Made by a program: the position numbers and the translations under genes. Below the pieces are notes generated by a model, which was given only the letters and a program-made list of their open reading frames with translations, was not told where the DNA came from and did no database searches. From Gracilariopsis chorda (lineage: Eukaryota > Rhodophyta > Florideophyceae > Gracilariales > Gracilariaceae), in the NCBI GenBank assembly GCA_003194525.1, contig NBIV01000023.1:310001-374000 (forward strand): 64,000 nucleotides of DNA. The letters run 5' to 3'. Below are positions 19,762 to 30,167 of this stretch, piece after piece; positions within the stretch are counted from its first letter, which is position 1; every line of letters starts with the position of its first letter.

Positions 19762-22194
19762 ATGGGAAGCATGAAGAGAACCAAGTACCAACAAACTCGG
19801 CTCCATTTCAAGAAGCCGACAACGAGTCAGTCACAGCAAAACCCTGCTCTAACCCCTCCCTTAAAGGAATATCCTCGGCCAACTGCGCCTCCATTCTTCG
19901 AGACCGCAACACCGAGGAAGAAACGCAGTGATACTATAAATGCGTTAGGGGACGACGCATGGGAAGTTGCGAGACGTATTATGGATGGTGAAGCCCCAAC
20001 GCCAACCAAGCGTCACGTTGAGAACGGGGCTGCTGTCGATGGCATTGGCCTCGGCAACAGCGACGATGACTTTGAGTCTGACCGCGCCCTTGTCCAAGTG
20101 GCACGGCAAAGGCCAAGTATCCAAAATTCCGCCTCGCGTATGAGAAATGATCGTTCATCAATGACCAAACGCTCGGGAAACAGGGGAAAGAAAACAAAAC
20201 AAGTTTTTTGCTTTACTACTCAATCAGAGCGCGGTTCAACGAGCAATGCAAAAAGAAACATACTTCCAGCTCTTGAATCGAGTTCAGAAGAAGAAGAAGT
20301 AAATCACGTTGTATTTGAAGGTGAGAAAAGTGAACTCTCAGATACTGATAGTGAGGCTAGTGACCCACCTGCTCCAGGGCAAACATCGAAAACTCCAACG
20401 ACAATGAAGCAAACATCTGTGGTAACCAGAAAGAAGCTTCGGAAAGCTTCAGTTCTGCAAAAGGAAGAACTGTCGAATGCAAAGAGGTCGCTCTCGGAGA
20501 ACATACAAAAATATCAAAGTCGAAAACAACCACGAAGATCTTCGCCGGGCTTTCCGCGAAAGACTCTCTCGGAAGAACCCAGAGACACCTTGCATGATCA
20601 TTTTCAGAACATAAACGACGTACAAGAAGATGTAACGCCTTCCCAGCGTGTGAGACCTAGAGATACCCGTAAGCGTGCACGAGATTTGCCGAACCTGTTC
20701 TCAGACGACAGTTATGACTCACTTGAGATAAGAGCTCCACGTCGTTTGCGGAGAAACCGAACTCGTATACGCCGCATTGCTGAATCTTCTTCTGAGGGAG
20801 AAAATTCGATAAGCGTAGAACAACAAGCTGCTAAGCAACGTGTGCGAAGTATTTCAGATCTCAACTCCGTCGTGAAGAAGTTAGACTTGGTTTCTCCGCA
20901 GTCAAATTTCTATGCAGAGAGGAATGCAGGAAAAGAAAACATGAATGACAATGAATCTTCTCCGGTATTTTCGCAACAAACTGAGAAAGAACCGACAGTA
21001 CGTCAGGAACAAACCAGTACATCAGACAAGGCGGCATTCGCTGATGAAGTTAAAATATGTGAGGGTGAGCCAGAAGAAGGGAGTACTGGAAAGCCCTCGA
21101 TGCTAACGCCCAAGAGAAAGTTGGAATTTTCAATATCCGGAGATGGCGCGATTACACCACCATCCACACCGTCTCCACCCTCAACAAGGAGAAGGGCGTT
21201 CAGGTCCAGACTTATCATAGAGTCAAGCGATGAAGACGATATACCATTGGCCACTCGACTGACGAAACAGGCTTCTAATGCTTCACATGAATCGCAGAAG
21301 CATATCGGATTCAGGAAGGGGCTACATACGCCCAGAAGTGATGAGTGGTATCACGAACGAGAGATTGAGACCTTTTCAAGCTCCGGTGATGAAAACCAAT
21401 CATCCCTTTTGGACATCGCCAGTCCAAGCAATCTTCTAGCATCAAGCTCAAAGAAGCGAATATCCGCGAAGAAACCGAGTGTTCGTCGAGATCTCTCCAA
21501 AGAGTACACTGTTGCACCGAAGAATTCCCATTTCAAACCCTCCGCTGAGCTACCACATGGCAGCCCAACTGGGAAAAAGAGCAACTTGGCGGAGCAGCGC
21601 AGACGGCCTCCTCTTGGCAAGACATCAGCACATGAAGAAGTTATCGATTTAGTTGATAGCGACGACTTCGAACCTGTCGCGCCCAATGCCTTAGAAGAGG
21701 ATGGCATTATGCTCTCTAGCGATAGCTTAAAAAGGGATGGCAACGAAAATCGGGAGTCATCCATACCTCCCGACATAGAAGACGACTCAAAACCACCACC
21801 CTTCAATCTGTATGCCCTCTGCAATGAAGGTGAGTCTATCGTTGGAATGAGAGACAGGCTCGGAGAAGATGCACTCATGGATAAGGTGATGCAGGCAAGG
21901 GACGAGGGTAGGGAAGTTATTGGGGGAGACGACCTCGGCATACAAAGCACGTTTAACAAAGATGTCTTCTCTCGGTTTTCAAAAACTGTCGTTGGAGATC
22001 AAATCAACCGAGAAAGAAAAGCCGTATCTGTAACAGAGAAAGCGCTTCGTGGCGAATACAAATTTAACTACCGGGGGAGAGGCCAGGAAGGAAAACAGAG
22101 AGGGCGGTACTCCAGGAAGCGAGGGTCAACGCGTCCAAGGAGAGGGACAACGTACAAAAATCGACTTTCAAACTTGCGTCGTCAAAGACGATAA
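19762..22194 (+). CDS. Large disordered nuclear protein with a SUMO-interacting motif
   Basis: The protein has 810 residues and no recognised fold. It is low in hydrophobics, rich in Ser, Arg, Lys, Asp and Glu, with many basic clusters. Acidic-Ser patches (ESSSEEEEV, ESSDEDDIP) resemble CK2 sites. Near residue 627, EEVIDLVDSDDF is a textbook SUMO-interacting motif (hydrophobic core followed by acids). The start, KYQQTRLHFKK, weakly resembles PCNA-binding or related repair-protein N-termini. The C-terminal ~110 residues (LYALCNEGESIVGMRDRLGE onward) look the most ordered and end in an Arg/Gly tail. A role as scaffold at DNA or in chromatin is inferred only. It lies between FANCD2 and XPF, both crosslink-repair genes. 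Confidence 0.7.
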   Translation: MGSMKRTKYQQTRLHFKKPTTSQSQQNPALTPPLKEYPRPTAPPFFETATPRKKRSDTINALGDDAWEVARRIMDGEAPTPTKRHVENGAAVDGIGLGNSDDDFESDRALVQVARQRPSIQNSASRMRNDRSSMTKRSGNRGKKTKQVFCFTTQSERGSTSNAKRNILPALESSSEEEEVNHVVFEGEKSELSDTDSEASDPPAPGQTSKTPTTMKQTSVVTRKKLRKASVLQKEELSNAKRSLSENIQKYQSRKQPRRSSPGFPRKTLSEEPRDTLHDHFQNINDVQEDVTPSQRVRPRDTRKRARDLPNLFSDDSYDSLEIRAPRRLRRNRTRIRRIAESSSEGENSISVEQQAAKQRVRSISDLNSVVKKLDLVSPQSNFYAERNAGKENMNDNESSPVFSQQTEKEPTVRQEQTSTSDKAAFADEVKICEGEPEEGSTGKPSMLTPKRKLEFSISGDGAITPPSTPSPPSTRRRAFRSRLIIESSDEDDIPLATRLTKQASNASHESQKHIGFRKGLHTPRSDEWYHEREIETFSSSGDENQSSLLDIASPSNLLASSSKKRISAKKPSVRRDLSKEYTVAPKNSHFKPSAELPHGSPTGKKSNLAEQRRRPPLGKTSAHEEVIDLVDSDDFEPVAPNALEEDGIMLSSDSLKRDGNENRESSIPPDIEDDSKPPPFNLYALCNEGESIVGMRDRLGEDALMDKVMQARDEGREVIGGDDLGIQSTFNKDVFSRFSKTVVGDQINRERKAVSVTEKALRGEYKFNYRGRGQEGKQRGRYSRKRGSTRPRRGTTYKNRLSNLRRQRR

Positions 22195-22698
22195 ACTAGT
22201 ATCATATGCTTTACCAAAGAAAAAGACAATTATGTTGCTTGCTAAGTGCGTTGCTCGGAAGGTATAAAAAGATCCTGGGTAAGTGCGACGGACGTTCCGC
22301 GTATCTTAATACCTATGATTCTGATACTGCCTTCCAAGATAAATTCAAGGACGGCCATCGTGCTGTTGGAGTCTGACGAGGAGGGGTTTCTGAAGAGAAA
22401 GGAGGGCCTTGTTGTCAGCCGATATGACGAAACCGCCTTGACGACTCCGCTGCACGTGTTCTATGGTTTCCTTGGCGTGTTTAAACAGCCGTCTACTGGA
22501 CCCCACCAGTTTTCGTCTACAGAACACGGTACATGCTCGTGACGGGCTGATGGATGTATTGACGATGTACTAGCTGGTGTCCTTCGATTTACAGAGTTTG
22601 TCCATAGCTCTGTGTAGACCGTTGATGTCCTTGCGAATGTCTCTTTGAACAGCTTTCCCCGTATTTGCGTCTTTCAGAAAACTCACCCAGAGGATATA
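22195..22698. other. Intergenic, includes a decayed tandem copy of the next ORF
   Basis: Positions of about 22575-22690 repeat the 3' half of the adjacent 62-residue minus-strand ORF, with a one-base insertion (TTTT for TTT) that shifts its frame near the left of the copied part. The rest holds nothing recognised. Confidence 0.5.
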
Positions 22699-22887
22699 CT
22701 AGCTGTCGTTGTTCTTATTCGATGCACAGAGCTTTTCCATCGCCTTATGTAGACCGCTGATGTCCTTGCGAATGTCTCTTTGAACAGCTTTCCCAGTATT
22801 TGGGTCTTTCAGAAATTCACCCAGTAGTCTCACCGCCTCTTCAGCGCTTAACGGCTTGGTGCCTTGCGCTTTCCATTTCGGATCCAT
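22699..22887 (-). CDS. Small hypothetical protein with duplicated C-terminal segment
   Basis: An ATG-started frame of 62 residues. It is probably a single helical unit: EEAVRLLGEFLKDPNTGKAV followed by RDIRKDISGLHKAMEKLC. Just downstream, on the same strand, a near copy of its last ~38 codons reads FLKDANTGKAVQRDIRKDI and so on to its own stop, with mostly conservative changes. Such changes imply that the segment was translated when it was copied. It could be a complete small gene or the last exon of a larger one. No family is recognised. Confidence 0.4.
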   Translation of the reverse strand: MDPKWKAQGTKPLSAEEAVRLLGEFLKDPNTGKAVQRDIRKDISGLHKAMEKLCASNKNNDS

Positions 22888-23366
22888 GGCTGTCTATCAG
22901 AGTACAAACCAAACTAGGTTCCTGGATTTGTGAAGGTGCAATAGAGGACAAAATCCTCCACGGAATCCAGAAGACGGGATGACAGAAGCGAAACGACTCT
23001 GCGATCAGCGAAGAAGAAGGCGGTTCCTATTTCAACGGCCTGGCATCAGACCTATCGTTAATCGCTCCGTTTCTTGCAAAGCTCTAAAAATATCCGGAAA
23101 TCAACTCTACATACGGCGTTAAGTTCTCCTTGGAATCTGAAGAATCATTGCGCTCGTTCCACGCGTCATCAGTGGTGGCAGAAATCCAGAGAGTTGTCTC
23201 GAGTGATTCCTGTCTCCGAAAAACTTACCCCTATCTATAGCGTCGAGGACGCACTATCTCTAGATGATGTAACTACTGTTCGTTTTCGTTGGTTTCATGC
23301 TTAATAGTACCCCGACGTTAGCATTCGCTCTGCAGATTATTAAGCAACTAAAACGGGCAGAAGAGC
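22888..23366. other. Intergenic region, nothing recognised
   Basis: Upstream of both the 62-residue ORF and the coiled-coil gene. No motif stands out. Confidence 0.35.
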
Positions 23367-24089
23367 ATGATGCTTATTCGATCATCGAACATGTATGCTT
23401 TCTCTGTACCCGGAGGGCCCATCGGACCAATCAGAAGAACTACTCGAATTGTGGCGGAAGACAAAAGTCTTGGCGATTCCCATGCGAGACGTTCGAAACA
23501 AAACGAGTCTAGCATTGAACACCGTGCTGGTGTGATTGGCGGTCTTCCTTTGTGGTTTGCTGCCGGTGTTGCAGATCGGTTACGTCGAATCTCTCACTCT
23601 GCACGGCGGCACGCACTAGCGCAGAAGCTAGAGCAAGAGATGCGTGAGGATAATACAAGTCGCTCTGTACCAGACCTGATGGCCGGAATGGCAAAACTTG
23701 TGGAGGTCGAGATTGAGGAGCTTCAGCTACTGCTGGAGAAGTCCCAAAACGAGGTGAGAAAGTCAAGACTTGAAGTTGAAGCATTGAACGCGGAACTGAA
23801 GGCCACGAGAGACCTCATCACAGGCTGGGAGACGAGAGGTGGCAGTGACATGGCAAAAACGGCAAGGAGGTTATTTGGAGAACTTGGGCGAACGCAAATA
23901 AGAGCCGTTCGAGCTGAAAAGCAGATAGAATCCTTGAACCAAGAAGTGTGTCGATTGCAACAGCACCGGGATGAAGTGAATGCGGACATGATAAAGCTTT
24001 GCGCCGTTTGTTGTTTGATACTTGTAGTGATTGGTAAGCTGGTGGTTGACGGACATGCTGGTACCGCACAGGTTTTGCTACATCGGTAA
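23367..24089 (+). CDS. Coiled-coil protein with C-terminal membrane anchor
   Basis: The protein is 240 residues. The N-terminal ~90 are basic and Ser-rich. About 105-205 form a long heptad-like coiled coil (EIEELQLLLEKSQNEVRKSR, AEKQIESLNQEVCRLQQHRD). Near the end, a ~20-residue hydrophobic helix (LCAVCCLILVVIGKLVV) is followed by a short tail, giving a tail-anchored layout. A GPIGPIRRTTRIVAED start could be a transit-like leader. It is convergent with the TVP38-like gene, about 150 bases between stops. The family is not recognised; a tether or organelle-membrane role is a guess from architecture. Confidence 0.6.
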   Translation: MMLIRSSNMYAFSVPGGPIGPIRRTTRIVAEDKSLGDSHARRSKQNESSIEHRAGVIGGLPLWFAAGVADRLRRISHSARRHALAQKLEQEMREDNTSRSVPDLMAGMAKLVEVEIEELQLLLEKSQNEVRKSRLEVEALNAELKATRDLITGWETRGGSDMAKTARRLFGELGRTQIRAVRAEKQIESLNQEVCRLQQHRDEVNADMIKLCAVCCLILVVIGKLVVDGHAGTAQVLLHR

Positions 24090-24237
24090 ACGCGGAATAA
24101 CATCAACAGGGCAGCGCTCCTCTGCAACATATATACTAACGCTGCAGAGTCTCTTTCCTGTCGGTTTTGGCTATTGTAGTTATCTGGCTCTATGTGTATG
24201 CAATGTAAGACATGTCAGTGTATTGTTAATAGAACTT

Positions 24238-25212
24238 TCATGGTTGTAGCTGTGCTTCGGAGTCGTCCATCTCAATATCTTTGAAAGCTCTCCGGCTAAG
24301 ACGGGTGAAGAAAACCATCGCTCCTGCCATTGACGCAACGCACACTATCTTGAGAACCACTGGGAGGATGGATGTGCTACCTGTAACCACCCCAGCCCTC
24401 ACATCATTAGCAGCAGCCCCAATTAACACAAGGTTGACCACACTGGGTGCAATACCTATCATCGTGGCGATTACATACTCCATAAAAGATACGCCTGTCA
24501 TACTCAGAAGGTAGTTAAGCATAAACCCGGGAAAGGGACTTAACCGCATCAGAAGAACAAACTTCCATCCTCCTTCTTTCCCACTTTCCAATAAGACGCG
24601 CCTCAAGCGAGGTCTAGTCTCCAAAAACTTGGCAGCCCGCCTTTGAAGCAATGTTCGTCCCAACGCAAACGCGGCCGCTGCCGCCAGAGTCTTCGAAACA
24701 AAGAGCGCGCAAAATGCTTGCAGTGACGGTAAAAATGCCCCAGCCGCAACCATCAAGCCCATGTTCGCCGGAAAGCACAAGAGCACGGTACAAAAATTTA
24801 CACATGCAAGCAGGAGCGCAGCTCTTGTGGTGCCTAAACTAGACGCATAACTGGAGATTTTGGGTAGAAGTTGAAGTGGCTGTAGCAGTTTGGCAAAAGC
24901 GTAAGCACCAACGCCGAGACCAAAAAGCATAATTATCCGATTTCGCCAACGGGAACTGCGGGAAGCTGGCTTGTCCGATAGAGTAGATTCTCTGACATTT
25001 GGCCTAGAATGTGGTGGAGATGTGTCGGACGCCATCGACACATGTGAGTGCGGTACATGCTGTGGGCTGCTCGCAGTTAATTGCAGGGGAAGACATGTCC
25101 GTGGGCGCCTTCTTGTAGTTGTGCTGAATTTATACGGCCTCGCGGTTGTTGAATGTACCAGCGACCTGGATAAGGGCTGTAGGGGAACTTGAAATGAAGA
25201 CACAAAAGCCAT
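24238..25212 (-). CDS. TVP38/TMEM64 (SNARE-associated/VTT domain) membrane protein, plastid-type
   Basis: The protein is 324 residues. The first ~75 are Ser/Thr/Arg-rich, as in a plastid transit peptide. A hydrophobic body then matches the VTT (SNARE-associated Golgi, PF09335) family: helices near 92-112, 130-185 and 215-270, and a last one near 285-305. The family hallmark stretch is present as RLSPFPGFMLNYLLSMTGVS then GIAPSVVNLVLIG. Members bend or remodel membranes or scramble lipids; plants and algae have plastid members, which suits the leader here. There are no introns. Confidence 0.85.
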   Translation of the reverse strand: MAFVSSFQVPLQPLSRSLVHSTTARPYKFSTTTRRRPRTCLPLQLTASSPQHVPHSHVSMASDTSPPHSRPNVRESTLSDKPASRSSRWRNRIIMLFGLGVGAYAFAKLLQPLQLLPKISSYASSLGTTRAALLLACVNFCTVLLCFPANMGLMVAAGAFLPSLQAFCALFVSKTLAAAAAFALGRTLLQRRAAKFLETRPRLRRVLLESGKEGGWKFVLLMRLSPFPGFMLNYLLSMTGVSFMEYVIATMIGIAPSVVNLVLIGAAANDVRAGVVTGSTSILPVVLKIVCVASMAGAMVFFTRLSRRAFKDIEMDDSEAQLQP

Positions 25213-26025
25213 GGAAGTAACACAAAGAATGAACGGATGCTAGTAATGAACTCCTCAACCGACTGTCACTACCTGGCAAAGTCCGAGTCTGAACGAAGCA
25301 ACGAAGAGTCAAGGAAGCGAAAATAGCATTTTACGCTAAGAGTGCGCCAATCTTGATGCGGGTCGTTAATGAAACCTTTGAGGTGATCACCGCGGGCAGG
25401 CCGCCGTTGACGGCTGTACGCCGGGGATTCCTCCGAGATTGCATCGCGACCAGACAGTTCACAGAGTGTGGACCACACGGACAACTGCCGCGTACACCAC
25501 AGTATCCGGTTACTGAGTCGTTGTTCCCGTTGTTTCGGCTATCCCCAGCCCGGCAGCTCTGTCATTGGTCCAAGTATTGAGAAGAAGAGTGCTTTCCTCC
25601 AATGAACGCTCAAGTAACGCTACAGCCGCAGTGCTCCTTGTGGGTTTTGCTATCCGTGTCACTTTCCGTATCTACTACCGAAGGGTAGATTCTACGAGTC
25701 CATAGGTTTCGAGTCGTTTCTGGAATCCAGAATCTGGTTGCTCGTGATGGCAATCCTCGTAGAAAATAACCTAACCGAGAGCGCACTGTCGTGACAAAAA
25801 ATCCTATCATAAGAACCCCCTTCCCTGCGAAGCTACCAGAGGCCGATACGACAAACCAAGGGTGTGAGGATACGTAAGATTAGATTTCAGAAACTGTGGC
25901 AACGAAGAAGGATCTAGATTCCCGGAAATGGTCAGTTGATGATAGAGTGGAATAGGATCACAGGTGACACAGGTGAGCAGTAGTACATCCTGTTTGACAA
26001 ACACCCCATCACGAGCATCTTGCCA
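25213..26025. other. Intergenic region, nothing recognised
   Basis: Divergent spacer between the TVP38-like gene and the next plus-strand gene. It includes CCAAGGGTGTG near 25857. No supported gene. Confidence 0.4.
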
Positions 26026-26409
26026 ATGGTTATTGTAGTAGTCGCGCTTCTATCTATAGCCGCCTCTTTCCTTGTGTTACCTCGCGTAGTGCATGCGCTC
26101 GACAACAAAAGAGGACCTTCTGCACATCAAGAAGGGGAGGACTCAGCCTCAAACTCGCCTTCGAGTAACTCGGAAGATCCGCTTAGATTGCCCCCGATTT
26201 CATCGCAATCAGACACTCAAAAAGTTGACCTTTCATCCGGTTCTGCGTCTCTTGCGGATGCCCTGGGCCCGTTGGTCATTAACAGCGATGGTACAACCTC
26301 TCGAATCGCCAACTGGCAAATGATGACACCTGCGGAGAAAGCCACGACACTCAGAATAATCACTGCCCGTAACCGGAAACGAATGGCAAAACTAAAAGAC
26401 GAGCTTTAG
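26026..26409 (+). CDS. Small signal-anchored protein with conserved C-terminal motif
   Basis: The first ATG in frame (26026) gives 127 residues. An N-terminal helix (MVIVVVALLSIAASFLVLP) should act as membrane anchor or signal. A Ser-rich linker follows. The last ~45 residues (LGPLVINSDGTTSRIANWQM onward, then TLRIITARNRKRMAKLKDEL) look like a compact conserved motif. I recall similar Asp-Gly-Thr ... Arg-Ile-x-Asn-Trp endings in small fungal and plant proteins of unknown function. It is tail-to-tail with the DUF1995 gene, with only 8 bases between stops. Confidence 0.6.
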   Translation: MVIVVVALLSIAASFLVLPRVVHALDNKRGPSAHQEGEDSASNSPSSNSEDPLRLPPISSQSDTQKVDLSSGSASLADALGPLVINSDGTTSRIANWQMMTPAEKATTLRIITARNRKRMAKLKDEL

Positions 26410-26417
26410 ATCCTGTG

Positions 26418-27401
26418 CTACAGTCTACCTCCAAATCCGCGTACGTATCGGTCATTGTAGAAGCTGCCGTACCGGCGGTTACTCTCTAATCGCACTACAG
26501 CTGCAATATCTCGCAGCTTAGGCTCCTTTTCAAAGCACTTTAGTTCCTCAATTCCCAGATCGGGTTTCTCTAGGCACGCGCGCCACGGACCAGGATATGC
26601 ATAGAAAACGTAACCTCTGGTTACCCTTTTCAACATGTATGCTACTTGTGTGTCTTTCAGCACCCCTCTTCTCGGACCAGTCAGGCCGTAGCTCTCGTTG
26701 AACTGGGAATTTAAGAACACCGTGTATCCATTCTTGGGACGAAGTTGAGCTCCTCGTTTCCACACATCGTTCACTCGCGGGTCGATTATGACGAGTACAT
26801 CATCGTCGCCTGTCTCGGGTGGGTTTCGCATCGAAGCCAGCCGTACGTTCTTTAGCTGTCCTTCTGCGGCTGTTTTGGAGACACCGTCAGTGCTCACCGC
26901 CCATACTACTCGGTCACGAAAACAGGGTGTTTGAGAAAGGCAAAGAGTCCAATACAGATTACAAAAGGGAGCCAAGTATCGTTTGATCAACATATAATCC
27001 TTTGGTTCGTCCATACCGAGTACACGCGAAACGTGCTTTCCGAACTTGAAGTTCAGAAGGGTTCCAGCAGCAATCTCCTCTAGGTTGGGAACCACGGGCC
27101 ACTGTAGCTCCAAAAGTGTATGTCCGTTAGTTACAGCGCGCTCCACGCACTTCTGCATTTGAATAGAGAGTTCATTGGGAGGAAACCATGCGTCGTAGAG
27201 TACAGGGAACGGTGTTTCTGGCTTTGGCTCTATGGAGGCTTGATCCCCGGCCTCCTGAACCGCTCTTGTGGCGCATCGTCTGTTTTGTGAACGTGATGGT
27301 GAGGTTTTGCAGAGAAGTCTACGTTCTGTTGCTTTAATAAGGGGAATGGACGTGATGAAAGAAAGAGGAGAAGCCATTTCAACTGATGATAAGTATGCCA
27401 T
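26418..27401 (-). CDS. DUF1995 family protein, plastid-targeted
   Basis: The protein is 327 residues: a Ser/Arg-rich leader of ~45, then a DUF1995-like body with the family's pattern (LLELQWPVVPNLEEIAAGT, near 97-115), a middle with VLVIIDPRVND (near 205), and FLNSQFNES (near 230). DUF1995 occurs in cyanobacteria and plastids; the plant LPA3 protein, linked to photosystem II assembly, contains it. Its biochemical activity is not established, and the specific role here is open. Start options are Met1 and Met9; either keeps the leader. Confidence 0.75.
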   Translation of the reverse strand: MAYLSSVEMASPLSFITSIPLIKATERRLLCKTSPSRSQNRRCATRAVQEAGDQASIEPKPETPFPVLYDAWFPPNELSIQMQKCVERAVTNGHTLLELQWPVVPNLEEIAAGTLLNFKFGKHVSRVLGMDEPKDYMLIKRYLAPFCNLYWTLCLSQTPCFRDRVVWAVSTDGVSKTAAEGQLKNVRLASMRNPPETGDDDVLVIIDPRVNDVWKRGAQLRPKNGYTVFLNSQFNESYGLTGPRRGVLKDTQVAYMLKRVTRGYVFYAYPGPWRACLEKPDLGIEELKCFEKEPKLRDIAAVVRLESNRRYGSFYNDRYVRGFGGRL

Positions 27402-27676
27402 GTTGTGCAGCCCCGCAAGGTGACTTCCTTGTTCTACCTACGGTAATCATGACCTTTAGCAGTGGAGTGTCGCTGAGATGTGATGCGTGACCGACTGAAG
27501 CGGCGTCAAAGGCTTGACTGGCTGTGAGCGGTTGAGGTTCATCGTTTGAAACCTGCACTTCCTAGCCAGGGTTAGGAGTCGCAACTGTTGGTCAGCAATT
27601 GCATGCGATGCGATTGTGGGTAAAATATCCCAAATATGGTCGCTACCCCGAGTAGGGCTTCCCAAGCGGCTACCAA
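27402..27676. other. Spacer left of the pogo-like element
   Basis: Upstream of the DUF1995 gene. It ends at GGCTACCAAGG, immediately before the element's inverted end. Confidence 0.35.
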
Positions 27677-29881
27677 GGGTAACCCTCATAACGGGGTAAT
27701 TTGGCAAATGGAACAATTTGGCAAGACATAAGAGCCACACATTGTCCCTGTCAGTTTCGGCTTTATTCAGGTCACTACTGGACTGCTACGTCATTGTCCA
27801 CTCCTTCTGACTCGGTTCTGACTGTTCCACAGTCTAGTAGCGGATGAAGCACAATGCCCGAGTCCATAAGACGCCAGACGGCTCGTCTCAAACGCAGCAA
27901 ATTGCAACGAGCCCAAGAGGGAAAGGCTCGTAACCAAGCTTTTCAATTGCTGCAGACGAATGAGAAGCTTTCCAGCATTGCCGCACGCTGTTCTGTATCC
28001 CTCACAACGCTTTACCGCATAAGACGAGCTTGGAAGGAAAAGAAGCAATCACTGTTGCACAAACTTTTGAGTCCTGTAGACTACCATGCAGGACGACCAT
28101 TTGTCTTGAGCACACAAGAAGAAGAAATGATTGTGAAAAGAGTAAAGCATGCCGCCGAAAGAGGCTTTGCATTCGATATCAATCACCTCAAAGAAGCTAT
28201 GTCAACTATAGCAGCGGACGGCAGACAAAGCTACAAAAACGCTCTCCCATGCGATGACACAATCCGTAGCTTTCGTGCACGCCACCGCGACATCACGTAC
28301 CGAAAGACAGAGAATCACTGCCATCGGTACTTTCTTGGGGAGGACTTAGAACATGTCCACACCCTCGTTCACCACCTGAAAGCTTTGAAACAAAAACATT
28401 CCGACCTGTTCCAAGACCCAAGCCGCATCTGGAACTTGGACGAGACCGCAGTAAGCGCAGATTACGGAAAGCGAGGACGAACTTTCTCCGCATCCGCTTC
28501 TAATTTGGGTGGTAGGCGGCACAATATAAAGGACAATGGAGCCCACCTTACTGCTGTGGTAATCGCCTCAGCATCCGGTCTAGTTGCTCCACCCTTCTTT
28601 GTTGCGTCCGGAAAAAAGGTGATGCCGCGGTGGAAAACCCCGATCCCGAGCAGCGCGAAAGTCCACCTACCAGCCAGTTTACGGTGGTTGACGGAGAACA
28701 CCTGGATTCCGGATGGAACCCATATCGCGCTAACGACGAAGGGGTCAATGACAATGGAGATCATGCCATAACTCATTACGCATTTCAACGAGTTCTGCCG
28801 TAAGTTTGTGACACCTGACAAGCCCGTCCTGCTGCTCCTTGATGGCCATAGCTCCCGTAAAGGTGCCGAGTGGATCCTGTACTGCCATAAATATAACATA
28901 ATTGTTATCCAACTTCCGGCAAATACATCCCATTTTCTGCAACCTTGTGACGCAACCATTAATAAGAAGTTCAAGGAAAGGACAAGGCAGGTCAGATATG
29001 TGCTGATAAAAACTGGAATGTATAGCAATGCGAACATTGCATTCAAACTTAAGCTGGGTGTTGCAGGATTTCAAGTTCTTACAGCAGACGTCGTTCAACA
29101 GAGCTTCATATCCACCGGCATGTGGCCGATGAATTTTCAATTCTACGAGATGCTTCGCGAGCGGCTATCGATGGAGAAGCGAGTTCCAAACGAGAATACT
29201 GAGCAGCACAAAGAACTGCACATGACATTACGGACAGCCGATGTTGTTATCTATTCGCGGATTCGAGAAATTGTGGAGCGTAAGGACATTGCCACGATAG
29301 GTGTCGCGTTAGTAGAGCAGACGTTACAGAATAACCGTTCCGCCCATCGTGTCTTGTGGGAAGCTGCACCATTACAGGCACCTGTTTGTCATATGCGTTC
29401 AAATATGAAAAGCATGTCGGGTGCGCCAGCCGCGGTTTTGTCTGATGTGGGTGTGTTGAAGAATGTGACGAATGGCGGGAGGGCGCAGCGGAGATCAAGA
29501 ACGGTAAATTATGTTGGGCCAGGCAAGGAAAACATGCAGTTAGCAGGCGGGGATAATGTTGATGGAGCTGGTTTATGGGACGCCACCGATGATATTCCAC
29601 TTCTGACGCTCTGGCGGCAAGAGCGAAATGAAGACGGGTCTTTAGAGGAGCATAATGTAGCGGCGGCCGAAGCCGCCACAGCCCTGTTGGGGCTCAGCAC
29701 AAGGTAATCGGCTTGCGATGAGTTGAAGTGGGTGATCGGGGCTTCGCCAAATTTCCCCAGGTTAGGCCTTGGGACAACGTGGCTTCAGAAATCTCCTGTA
29801 AAAAGCGTCCGTTTGAAGCCGTGGAGGACGATTTCTGCCTGCGAAAATTTGTGCCAAATATCCCCGCTGGGAGGGTTACTG
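27677..29881 (+). mobile_element. pogo/Tigger-like DNA transposon (Tc1-mariner superfamily)
   Basis: The element is about 2.2 kb. The left end reads GGGTAACCCTCATAACGGGG then TAATTTGGCA. The right end, reverse-complemented, reads CAGTAACCCTCCCAGCGGGG then ATATTTGGCA. They are imperfect inverted repeats of about 30 bases, and the right one starts with the CAGT typical of pogo elements. The TA target duplication expected for the family is not clear, so the outer limits may be off by a few bases. One transposase gene fills the interior. Confidence 0.75.
27854..29707 (+). pseudogene. pogo-like DDE transposase, one in-frame stop
   Basis: The frame runs 618 codons with a single TAA at 28769-28771; both sides are in the same frame. 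The helix-turn-helix (NQAFQLLQTNEKLSSIAARC then VSLTTLYRIRRAW) is near residues 30-62. A CENP-B-like middle follows. The catalytic acids lie in IWNLDETAVS, LLLLDGHSSR and NTSHFLQPCDATIN. The C-terminal part is a variable tail. It is otherwise whole, so the copy is young, or the stop is a recent change or an error. Confidence 0.85.
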
Positions 29882-30167
29882 CAAGCGCTTAACGGATTTG
29901 CGTAATGATCGCGACAACAAACGTTCCTCGCAATGCATCTTCTGCACTGCATATGTACCCCGATGTACCGTTGGTAGTTGGTGATTTGATCCCCAGCATC
30001 CTGAGCACCGTTTATGCTTCCCATGATAGAGCGGCGTGCTTCAGAATGCATCATCAGTCATGACCTGTAGCTTGTGTTTCATCTCACCAAGGGCGTAATT
30101 GTGCCAACCCATGTTCATTTCCATCCCGAAACCCATTAGCCAGTGACTTCTTTTTCATAAAAGTCCA
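29882..30167. other. Promoter spacer of XPF
   Basis: About 290 bases between the transposon end and the XPF start; no motif stands out. The element has landed close to the XPF 5' end. Confidence 0.35.
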
